From: an uncultured Fastidiosipila sp.
Lineage (GTDB): Bacteria; Bacillota; Clostridia; Saccharofermentanales; Fastidiosipilaceae
Direction of reading: 5' to 3'
Length of the DNA: 6,843 nt
NCBI GenBank assembly: GCA_938014865.1
Contig: CALLQJ010000031.1
Span: forward strand, 1 to 6,843
Positions 1 through 5,588 of the stretch are shown here, piece after piece. The notes beneath the pieces are model-generated. The model did no database searches and was not told where the DNA came from. It worked only from the letters and a program-made list of their open reading frames with translations. The translations under genes were made by a program, and so were the position numbers. Each line of letters opens with the position of its first letter. The stretch's first letter is position 1.

Positions 1-679
1 TATATTTCAGCATGGTCGGCGTAAACGGCATGACCTCATCCTTGATGAGATCCTTGCGGATCACGACAATCGTGACCCCGGCCGGGCCGATATTTTTCTG
101 GGCGCCGGCAAAAAGTATGCCGTATTTTGTAATATCAATCGCTTCGGAAAGGAAGCAGGATGACACGTCCGCAACCAGGGGCTTGCCCTTGGTATCCGGA
201 AGCTCATGGTATTTCGTTCCGTAAATGGTGTTGTTCTCGCAGATGTAGACATAGTCCGCATCATCTCTCACGTCAATATTCTTATAGTCGGGCAGGCGGA
301 TGTAATTCACGTCTTTTGTTGAATCGAGAATCTTCACATCCCCGTACTTCGCCGCCTCATCCGCGGCTTTTGTCGCCCAGCGGCCGGAAATCAAAAAGTC
401 TGCCTTTTTATTTTCCATAATGTTCATCGGCACCATGGCAAACTGCGTTGAGGCGCCGCCCTGCAGAAAGAGCACCTCGTAGTCGTCGGGAATACCGGCG
501 AGTTCGCGCAGATCCGCTTCGGCTGTTTCAATGATGTCGGCAAAGGACGAAGATCGATGGCTCATCTCCATAACGGACATTCCGCTTCCCTTATAATCCA
601 ACATTTCGTTTGCGGCTTCGCGCAAAACTTCTTCCGGCAATACGGCCGGTCCTGCTGAGAAGTTATAAACTCTGCTCAT
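1..679 (-). CDS. serC: Phosphoserine aminotransferase, N-terminal part (cut by left window edge)
   Basis: PLP-dependent enzyme that transaminates 3-phosphohydroxypyruvate to 3-phosphoserine with glutamate, the second step of serine synthesis; cytosolic. The frame is open from the ATG at 679-677 to the edge and gives 226 residues of a family usually about 360 long, so the C-terminal third is missing. The protein begins MSRVYNFSAGPAVLPEEVL, the family's typical N-terminus. Other landmarks are GGASTQF (residues 74-80, cofactor phosphate loop), Trp101 (expected to stack on the PLP ring), Asp171 in VADVSS, and AGAQKNIGPAG (191-201), where Lys195 should form the Schiff base. A perfect AGGAGG (691-686) lies 6 nt before the ATG and fixes the start. 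The gene is divergent from the hydrogenase operon. serA often follows serC in Clostridia, but that would be off-window. No frameshift or damaged motif is seen. Confidence 0.96.
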   Translation of the reverse strand, partial: MSRVYNFSAGPAVLPEEVLREAANEMLDYKGSGMSVMEMSHRSSSFADIIETAEADLRELAGIPDDYEVLFLQGGASTQFAMVPMNIMENKKADFLISGRWATKAADEAAKYGDVKILDSTKDVNYIRLPDYKNIDVRDDADYVYICENNTIYGTKYHELPDTKGKPLVADVSSCFLSEAIDITKYGILFAGAQKNIGPAGVTIVVIRKDLIKDEVMPFTPTMLKY

Positions 680-719
680 CGTCTTCCTCCTTCGGAATAA
701 AAAAAATAATAAAAATACC

Positions 720-735
720 GCGCTTGAAAAAGCGC
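720..735 (-). promoter_or_regulatory. Hairpin in the serC 5' leader followed by a U-rich tract
   Basis: GCGCTT-TTTC-AAGCGC on the minus strand forms a perfect 6-bp, mostly GC stem with a four-base loop. Two bases later comes a long U-rich run (about 718-694) containing eight consecutive Ts. If the predicted promoter is right, this hairpin lies almost at the 5' end of the serC mRNA. It could act as an mRNA-stabilising 5' stem or as an attenuator-like intrinsic terminator; the U-tract fits the latter. The stem is short, and the competing antiterminator structure expected of an attenuator is not obvious. Confidence 0.4.
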
Positions 736-743
736 TTAATAGC

Positions 744-772
744 TTGATATCACCCTGCTCTTTGGCCGTCAA
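744..772 (-). promoter_or_regulatory. Likely sigma-A-type promoter of serC
   Basis: Read on the minus strand, TTGACG (772-767, five of six matches to the -35 consensus) is followed after exactly 17 bp by TATCAA (749-744, four of six matches to the -10 consensus). Transcription would start near 737, about 58 nt before the serC ATG. A weaker alternative lies further upstream on the same strand (ATGACA, 16 bp, TATTAA, around 799-826), so the assignment is probable rather than certain. Confidence 0.5.
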
Positions 773-893
773 CAGCGATTAATAAAAAGGGCATAAAGTC
801 TTAATATTATTAACGCGAATCATGTCATTTACGCTCTTTTTAAATGATAGTTATTTATCGAAAGAAGCAGACGTTTTTGTGCTCATTCGCTGA

Positions 894-950
894 AAAGAAG
901 ATTTTTCTTTCGTCAAAAAGCAAGACTTTTTCTCTCTTTTGGCCTAAAAG
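894..950. repeat. Three consecutive short inverted repeats at exact 21-bp spacing
   Basis: The three units are AAAGAA-GATTT-TTCTTT (894-910), AAAAAG-CAAGA-CTTTTT (915-931) and CTTTT-GGCCT-AAAAG (936-950). Each has 5-6-bp arms around a 5-nt centre and is separated from the next by 4 nt. The units begin at 894, 915 and 936, which is exactly two helical turns apart. The resulting A- and T-tracts recur at roughly 9-14 bp, a pattern associated with intrinsically bent DNA or UP-element-like upstream sequences. Any role is inferred, and AT-rich sequence produces such arms fairly easily by chance. Confidence 0.35.
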
Positions 951-973
951 CCGGGAATATTTTTGAAAACAAG

Positions 974-989
974 CGCTCTGATCACAGCG
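974..989. promoter_or_regulatory. 16-bp imperfect dyad, candidate operator of the transporter-hydrogenase operon
   Basis: CGCT-C-TGATCA-C-AGCG reads as an inverted repeat with only the C/C pair failing. It lies 59 bp before the binding-protein start and about 20 bp upstream of a -10-like TAGAAT (1009-1014). No good -35 hexamer stands at 16-18 bp from that -10, so if the promoter is real the dyad would cover the -35 area, as expected for an activator-dependent promoter. It matches neither a Rex box nor a CRP/FNR consensus that I know. Confidence 0.35.
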
Positions 990-1036
990 TCTTTAAATAG
1001 ATTAGGTGTAGAATGGGGGCGGAGAAAAACAGAATT

Positions 1037-1040
1037 GAGG
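1037..1040 (+). promoter_or_regulatory. Ribosome binding site that decides the binding-protein start
   Basis: GAGG (within TTGAGG) sits only 1 nt before the upstream ATG at 1042 but 7 nt before the in-frame ATG at 1048. Normal spacing therefore selects 1048, which also gives a cleaner signal peptide beginning MRLK. Confidence 0.7.
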
Positions 1041-1047
1041 TATGCTT

Positions 1048-2040
1048 ATGCGTTTAAAAGCCACAATAAGTACTATTTTAGCCGCTGTATTGGCCGTCGG
1101 CATGACCGCCTGCCAAAGCAGCCCGAAGAAAGAAAATACGACCCCGGATAAACCGGTCAATATCGCCGCAATGAAGGGCCCGACCGCCATGGGTTTGGTG
1201 AAGTACACGGATGATCTTGAGAAAAATGAAGACAAAAGCGTGCACTATGAAATCAAGACCATGCCCGAAGATGTGGTCAACGGTCTGATGAAAGGCGAAT
1301 TGGATCTGGCCTGCGTCCCTTCGAACCTGGCCGCTACTTTATATAATAAGAGCGAAGGCAAAATTCAGATTGCCGCGATCAATACGCTGAATGCCTTGTA
1401 CCTGGCGTCGAACAATGCGGAGATCAAATCGCTTGAAGATCTCAAGGGCAAAACGATTTATGCCACCGGAAAAGGCGCGACCCCCGAGGCCACGCTGAGT
1501 ACCATCCTGGAGGAAGCGGATCTGGAAATCGGCAAAGACGTCAATGTCGAGTTCAAAAGCGAAGCGACCGAAGTCGCCGCCGTTCTGACCGCTGAAGAAG
1601 GCAGCATTGCCTTTCTGCCCGAGCCTTTCCTGACGACGGTAACGAGCAAAAATGAGAATGTAAAGATCATTTTCACCGCCCGTGATCTCTGGAAGGACGT
1701 CGTGGACGAAGATGAAGAAATCACCACCGGCGTTCTGGCGGTGAGAAAAGCCTTCGCTGAGGAAAACGAAGCCTGGTTCAAGCAGTTCCTGAACGATTAC
1801 AAGGCCTCGGCCGAATGGGTAAAGGCGAATCCGGACGCTGCCGCCGAATTGATCGGCAAGCAGGAAATCGTCCCCGCCCCCGTAGCCAAGAAAGCCTTGC
1901 CGAACATCGGCATCACCTTTATCACCGGTGAAGCGATGGAGGATCTGGTTGAAGAGTACCTGGAAGTGCTCTGTGATTTCAATCCCAAACTCGTCGGCGG
2001 CAAAGTGCCTGAAGACGACTTCTATTACGGAGCAGATTAA
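1048..2040 (+). CDS. ABC transporter solute-binding lipoprotein, NMT1/THI5-SsuA-like
   Basis: A 330-residue extracytoplasmic binding protein that should capture a small solute and deliver it to the fused permease-ATPase encoded next. Residues 1-21 form a lipoprotein signal (basic MRLK, hydrophobic core, GMTA) with Cys22 as the likely lipid-modified residue, so it would be anchored to the outer face of the membrane. The mature part resembles the nitrate/sulfonate/thiamine-precursor binding proteins: AAMKGPTAMG near the start, GELDLACVPSNLA in the first lobe, SLEDLKGKTIYATGKGATPE at the hinge region, FLPEPFLTTV in the second lobe, and a C-terminal VGGKVPEDDFYY that recurs in Bacillota members as I remember them. 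It is rich in acidic residues. The ligand cannot be read from sequence; taurine, sulfonates, nitrate and pyrimidine precursors are possibilities for the fold only. The fusion gene starts 20 bp after its stop. Confidence 0.88.
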   Translation: MRLKATISTILAAVLAVGMTACQSSPKKENTTPDKPVNIAAMKGPTAMGLVKYTDDLEKNEDKSVHYEIKTMPEDVVNGLMKGELDLACVPSNLAATLYNKSEGKIQIAAINTLNALYLASNNAEIKSLEDLKGKTIYATGKGATPEATLSTILEEADLEIGKDVNVEFKSEATEVAAVLTAEEGSIAFLPEPFLTTVTSKNENVKIIFTARDLWKDVVDEDEEITTGVLAVRKAFAEENEAWFKQFLNDYKASAEWVKANPDAAAELIGKQEIVPAPVAKKALPNIGITFITGEAMEDLVEEYLEVLCDFNPKLVGGKVPEDDFYYGAD

Positions 2041-2060
2041 AAACGGCCGGAGGACAGTTT

Positions 2061-3599
2061 ATGCCCCGACACGCACAATTTCATAAGAAAAAGAAGATCG
2101 GCCCGGAACACACCCGCCTCGCGGGTGCCGGGCTTTTTTTGCTGCTTTGGCTGATCCTGGCCCGCATCGTGGATCACCCGATTCTCCTGCCGGGCCCTTG
2201 GGCGGTACTGAAGAGTCTTTTCGGGCTTTTCGGGCGCAGCGATTTTTGGCAGAGCCTGGGACTTTCCCTGCTCAGTATTGTGACGGGCTTTTTTGCGGCT
2301 TTGATCCTGGCGCTAGGCGCCGGCATCCTGGCCTATTTTATCCCGCCCGCGGACCTTTTCTTTGCCCCTTTGCTGAGCATCTGCCGCAGCGCCCCTCTGG
2401 CCGCCTTAACCATCATTTTGATGATTTGGCTGAGTCCTTCTTCCCTGCCCTTTGTACTGATTCTGCTGGCGGTCACGCCGCTGATTTATGCCGATACCAA
2501 GGCGGGACTGGCGGCCGCCTCCCCCGAACTTCTGGAGACGGCTTTTGTTTTTCGCTTCCGGAAACGGGACCGCTTCCGCTGTATTTACCTGCCGAGTCTG
2601 AAGCGGCAGCTTCTGCCGACCTTGGAATTTACCGCGGGGCTGGCCTGGAAGGCGGGCATTACGGGTGAAATTTTAGCCCTGCCGACCAGGCACCTGGGGA
2701 CCGGTCTTTACGAAGCAAAAATCCAGCTGGAATCGGCCGAGGTCCTGGCGCACCTGGCGGTCATCGTCTTTTTATCCCGCCTCCTGGCTAAAGTCTTGAT
2801 CTTGCTTCTGCAGCACGAAAGCCGCCGCGAAGCCGCGGAAACGAGGCCGGCTTCGGCTGATCAGACGCTCCCGGCAAGGGCCGGGGCCCTCCCGACGGAC
2901 GCGCCGGAAATTGAGACGAGCGAGACAAGTGAAACGCCAAAAACGCCGGAGACACGAGAGGCGACTCTGAAGAAGCAGAAGAAGGAAACCGCAGAAACCG
3001 CCCTGAAGATCCGGGATCTCAGCAAGTCTTATGACGGCAAAACGGTCATTAATGAACTTTCGGCAGATATCCCCGCCGGACGCATTACCTTTGTGCTGGG
3101 ACCTTCGGGCCGGGGCAAGACCACGCTCTTTCGTATCCTGGCGGGTCTGGAAGCGGCGGACAGCGGCCGGATCTGCTTCAGCGAAAGGCTCTACGGCAGC
3201 CGCAGCCTGCGCTTCGGCGTCTCTTTTCAGGACGGCCGGCTGCTGGAAAACGAAAGCGGACAGCAGAACCTTCTCCTGGTTTCGGGGGCCGAAACCAAAG
3301 AAGAAAAAGCACGTTTCCTGGAAAAATGGGAAAAGGAAATGCGCCGCCTGGGCCTGCCGCCCGAGCAGAAGGTCCGCTATTATTCCGGCGGAATGAAACA
3401 AAAATTATCACTTTTAAGGACATTGGCGGCCCCTTCTGATATCCTGATTTTAGACGAAGTTTTTCGTGAAGTGGACCCGCTCTCCGAAGAAGCGATGATC
3501 GCGCTTCTGCTCCGGGAGCAAGCCGGACGGACCGTCCTGGCCGCCGGGCACAAGGCCGAACTGGCCGAACGCCTGGCCGAGCACGAGATCAGGGTCTGA
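2061..3599 (+). CDS. ABC importer permease-ATPase fusion protein
   Basis: One uninterrupted 512-residue frame carries both the membrane and ATPase parts of an importer of the SsuC/SsuB type. Residues about 20-250 form five or six hydrophobic segments. Between them lies the EAA-like coupling loop at about 157-205 (LLETAFVFRFRKRDRFRCIYLP and following), where the permease would contact the ATPase. Residues about 255-312 are a polar Glu/Thr/Ser/Pro linker. The ATPase follows: Walker A GPSGRGKTT (347-355), Q-loop Gln390, signature YSGGMKQKL (441-449), Walker B ILILD (461-465) with catalytic Glu466, D-loop EVD (470-472) and switch His497. The usual Pro after the catalytic Glu is Val. The ATPase part is about 200 residues, shorter than the usual 240-260. 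GGAGG (2049-2053) stands 7 nt before the ATG. Separate genes are the norm in this family; a dimer of the fusion would supply two of each domain. Confidence 0.9.
   Translation: MPRHAQFHKKKKIGPEHTRLAGAGLFLLLWLILARIVDHPILLPGPWAVLKSLFGLFGRSDFWQSLGLSLLSIVTGFFAALILALGAGILAYFIPPADLFFAPLLSICRSAPLAALTIILMIWLSPSSLPFVLILLAVTPLIYADTKAGLAAASPELLETAFVFRFRKRDRFRCIYLPSLKRQLLPTLEFTAGLAWKAGITGEILALPTRHLGTGLYEAKIQLESAEVLAHLAVIVFLSRLLAKVLILLLQHESRREAAETRPASADQTLPARAGALPTDAPEIETSETSETPKTPETREATLKKQKKETAETALKIRDLSKSYDGKTVINELSADIPAGRITFVLGPSGRGKTTLFRILAGLEAADSGRICFSERLYGSRSLRFGVSFQDGRLLENESGQQNLLLVSGAETKEEKARFLEKWEKEMRRLGLPPEQKVRYYSGGMKQKLSLLRTLAAPSDILILDEVFREVDPLSEEAMIALLLREQAGRTVLAAGHKAELAERLAEHEIRV
2913..2957 (+). 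repeat. 9-nt-period repeat coding the ETS/ETP linker of the fusion protein
   Basis: GAGACGAGC, GAGACAAGT and GAAACGCCA, followed by more degenerate copies, encode ETSETSETPKTPETRE (residues 285-300). This is a low-complexity, probably disordered hinge between permease and ATPase. Such slippage-prone repeats are a plausible way two formerly separate genes became joined or the linker grew; that history is inference. Confidence 0.6.
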
Positions 3600-3637
3600 A
3601 CACCCGCTTCGTTAAAAAAGAAAAGGAGTTGACCCCC

Positions 3638-3913
3638 ATGAAAATAAAAATCTGCAGCGGTTCGAAATGTGCTTTTTACGGCGCTTCCCATATTCTGGAG
3701 AATCTGGAAGAGCTCAAGGAAAGTCTGGCGGAAATGGACAATGTAAGGAAGGATTTTAAACTTGACATCGAACTGATCCCCTGCGTCGGCGACTGCAAGG
3801 AAAATGAAAAAACCGCGCCCCTGGTTTTTGTCGATGACGAACGCATTCCGCTGGCCACCGGCCCCCAGGTGATGGAACGCGTGATCCGGGCAGCCGTGAT
3901 AAAGAAGCCTTGA
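3638..3913 (+). CDS. Thioredoxin-like [2Fe-2S] ferredoxin (NuoE/HydC-like small protein)
   Basis: A 91-residue protein with four cysteines in the pattern of thioredoxin-fold [2Fe-2S] ferredoxins: Cys6-x4-Cys11 near the N-terminus (KICSGSKC) and Cys49-x3-Cys53 (IPCVGDC) after a helical, acidic stretch. The family is related to the NuoE subunit of complex I and the small subunits of electron-bifurcating hydrogenases, but this copy is the short, stand-alone form. It probably passes electrons to or from the hydrogenase encoded 67 bp downstream; this is inferred from position. An in-frame TTG at 3629 would extend it by three residues, but AGGAG (3624-3628) abuts that codon and lies 9 nt before the ATG at 3638, so the ATG is the better start. 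No terminator is evident in the 38-bp gap after the fusion gene, in keeping with co-transcription. Confidence 0.88.
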   Translation: MKIKICSGSKCAFYGASHILENLEELKESLAEMDNVRKDFKLDIELIPCVGDCKENEKTAPLVFVDDERIPLATGPQVMERVIRAAVIKKP

Positions 3914-3980
3914 GTTCCGAAAGAAAAATCCCCCTCTGTGCTCAAGATTTACTTAAAAACCGTCTGTCAGGAGGATTGTC

Positions 3981-5537
3981 ATGAAAGACTCATTTGTAGA
4001 CATTATTACCATACGGCGTAAGGTCTTTACCGACATCGCCAAATTAGCGTACGAAGACGCCGATCTCTCGAAGCTCAATAAAGAAATTTACAAGCTCCTG
4101 CCCGGTGAGATGGCCACCTACCGCGAGAGCATTTTCCGTGAGCGTGCCGTGATCGGCGAACGGCTCCGGATGGCGCTGGGACTCAGTGCCCGGACGGCTG
4201 CCGAAACCGGCGCGGTCTCCGACGGGATTGAAAAAATCGACGTCGACCGCCGCGTCTACACGCCGCCTCTGGTGGAAGTGATCAAGATTGCCTGCGAGGC
4301 CTGTCCCGGCCGGCGCATCCTGGTCACGGACAACTGCCGGAAATGTCTGGCGCATCCTTGTGTCAATGTCTGCCCCGTCGGTGCCGTCAGCATCGGCAAG
4401 GAACGGGCGGTCATTGATCAGGAAAAATGCATCAAATGCGGACGCTGCGTGAAGGCCTGCCCCTATAATGCCATCGTCGATACCGACCGGCCCTGTGCGG
4501 CGGCCTGCGGCGTGGACGCCATCGGCTCCGACTACCTGGACCGGGCCGAGATCGACCCGGACAAATGCGTCGCCTGTGGGGCTTGCATCACTGCCTGTCC
4601 CTTCGGTGCGATCGCCGATAAATCGGAAATTTATCAGCTGATCCGGAGCATCAAGCGCCACGATAATGTCTACGCCATCATCGCCCCCTCTTTTGTCAGT
4701 CAGTTCGGTTCTCTGGTCAGTCCTGCCCAGATTTTCGAAGCGATCCGGGCCCTCGGCATCCGCGACGTCGTGGAAGTGGGCATGGGCGCCGACCTCACGA
4801 CCCTGAACGAAGCCGTTGAATTCATGGAACACGTCCCGGAACAGAAGCCCTTCCTCGGAACCAGCTGCTGCTATTCCTGGAAATTAATGGTACAGAAAAT
4901 GTTCCCGGAGCAGGATCCTTATATTTCCGAATCCTCCACCCCCATGGTCTATACGGCCCGGCAGATTAAAGAGAAACATCCGGGCGCCAAAGTCGTCTTC
5001 ATCGGCCCCTGCCTGTCGAAAAAACTCGAAGCCTTGCAGGATCACGTCAAGGACTATGTGGACTTTGTCATTACCTTTGAAGAACTCATGGGGATGTTCA
5101 TTGCCCGCGGCATTGAGCCCTCAGAATTAGAAACCTCGAGCGAACCGGACGATGCCTCCGCGACCGGACGGGCCTATGCCTATTCCGGCGGCGTGGCGGA
5201 GGCTGTCGAGAAGCGGATTCACGAAATCGATCCGGAGTTCGAAGTCCGCTCCGAAGGCGTCGAAGGCCTGCACGACTGTGTGAAGCTGATGAAAACGGCC
5301 AAAGCCGGCCTCAAAGACGGCATGCTTTTAGAAGGCATGGCCTGTGTCGGCGGCTGCATCGGCGGCCCCGGCACCCTGATGCCGACGAAACGCGCCAAAA
5401 GAAACATCCAAAAATTCGCCAAAGCGTCACACTTTGCTTCACCGGCAGATAATCCGCACTTATCCGAACGCGATAAGCCACATTTTTCGGAAACGGAATC
5501 CAAAACGGAATCCGAAAAGGAATCCGGCGAGGAATAA
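3981..5537 (+). CDS. Monomeric [FeFe] hydrogenase, group B type
   Basis: A 518-residue cytosolic iron-sulfur enzyme expected to interconvert protons and H2, with ferredoxin as the likely electron carrier; in fermenters it usually disposes of excess reductant. An N-terminal helical region (1-100, with TIRRKVFTDIAKLAYED) precedes an iron-sulfur array: C105/C108, C119-x2-C122-x4-C127-x3-C131P, C150-x2-C153-x2-C156-x3-C160P, C172/C176, and C196-x2-C199-x2-C202-x3-C206P. The H-cluster domain has L1 TSCCYSW (294-300), L2 GPCLSKK (342-348) and L3 EGMACVGGCIGGPG (451-464). Cys297, Cys344, Cys455 and Cys459 are the expected H-cluster ligands, Cys296 the proton-relay position and Lys347 the conserved lysine. 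L1 has Tyr where classical enzymes have Pro. The overall form fits group B rather than the classical group A clostridial enzyme. Residues about 483-518 are a charged, repetitive tail. AGGAGG (3969-3974) is 6 nt before the ATG. A sensory role is less likely because no PAS domain is present. Confidence 0.92.
   Translation: MKDSFVDIITIRRKVFTDIAKLAYEDADLSKLNKEIYKLLPGEMATYRESIFRERAVIGERLRMALGLSARTAAETGAVSDGIEKIDVDRRVYTPPLVEVIKIACEACPGRRILVTDNCRKCLAHPCVNVCPVGAVSIGKERAVIDQEKCIKCGRCVKACPYNAIVDTDRPCAAACGVDAIGSDYLDRAEIDPDKCVACGACITACPFGAIADKSEIYQLIRSIKRHDNVYAIIAPSFVSQFGSLVSPAQIFEAIRALGIRDVVEVGMGADLTTLNEAVEFMEHVPEQKPFLGTSCCYSWKLMVQKMFPEQDPYISESSTPMVYTARQIKEKHPGAKVVFIGPCLSKKLEALQDHVKDYVDFVITFEELMGMFIARGIEPSELETSSEPDDASATGRAYAYSGGVAEAVEKRIHEIDPEFEVRSEGVEGLHDCVKLMKTAKAGLKDGMLLEGMACVGGCIGGPGTLMPTKRAKRNIQKFAKASHFASPADNPHLSERDKPHFSETESKTESEKESGEE
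5495..5525 (+). repeat. 12-nt-period tandem repeat in the 3' end of the hydrogenase gene
   Basis: GGAATCC occurs at 5495-5501, 5507-5513 and 5519-5525, exactly 12 nt apart, and encodes Glu-Ser-x-x units (ESKT, ESEK, ESGE). Just upstream, a degenerate PHxSE motif appears twice (PHLSE and PHFSE). Together they make a hydrophilic tail beyond the conserved hydrogenase fold, probably disordered. Confidence 0.7.
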
Positions 5538-5554
5538 GCCGAAGAGCAAAGCGC

Positions 5555-5588
5555 CGGCTGCAGCCGCTCCTTGAGCAAACGGCCGTTT
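5555..5588. terminator. Two 12-bp palindromes in the convergent gap, possible weak bidirectional terminator
   Basis: CGGCTGCAGCCG (5555-5566) and AAACGGCCGTTT (5577-5588) are both perfect palindromes, with a small GCTC-CTT-GAGC hairpin (5566-5576) between them, all within the 50-bp gap between converging genes. The location suits transcription termination in both directions. However, neither strand has a proper T-run after the stems, and each palindrome alone folds into only a 4-bp hairpin, so this is a tentative call. Confidence 0.25.

Larger units (their letters stand above)
680..1047. other. AT-rich divergent intergenic region between serC and the transporter-hydrogenase operon
   Basis: This 368-bp stretch holds no credible gene; the short ORFs crossing it lack ribosome binding sites and recognisable protein features. 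It must carry the promoters for both divergent units. What can be seen, from left to right: the serC leader hairpin and a U-rich stretch, a sigma-A-like promoter facing left, a small AT palindrome (TTAATA-T-TATTAA at 801-813), phased inverted repeats at 894-950, an imperfect dyad at 974-989, and a -10-like TAGAAT at 1009-1014 facing right. No T-box consensus (AGGGTGGNACCGCG) or other riboswitch core that I recognise is present in either direction. Confidence 0.8.

Noticed and set aside
718..760. T-box riboswitch upstream of serC
   Set aside because: AGGGTG occurs on the minus strand near 757-752, but it is followed by ATATCA instead of GNACCGCG, and it sits inside the better-supported promoter spacer, with no room for a T-box stem I and specifier.
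801..813. AT palindrome TTAATA-T-TATTAA as a Rex-type redox operator
   Set aside because: The core only loosely resembles TTAA-N4-TTAA; the spacing is five and the flanks lack the TGT/ACA ends of clostridial Rex boxes. In AT-rich DNA this is easily chance.
963..1151. Small plus-strand open frame overlapping the binding-protein start
   Set aside because: It has no ribosome binding site at its TTG start, and most of it is the shifted frame of the lipoprotein signal region.
2772..3401. Minus-strand open frame of 209 codons across the permease-ATPase fusion
   Set aside because: It overlaps the ABC fusion, whose Walker and signature motifs are in the other frame, and its own translation (runs of Phe, Gln, Arg) resembles no protein family.
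4044..4832. Long minus-strand open frame (262 codons) antisense to the hydrogenase gene
   Set aside because: It lies wholly inside the strongly supported hydrogenase frame, its translation is low-complexity and Asp/Gly/Arg-rich, and no ribosome binding site or known motif is seen; it is a product of GC-biased codon use.
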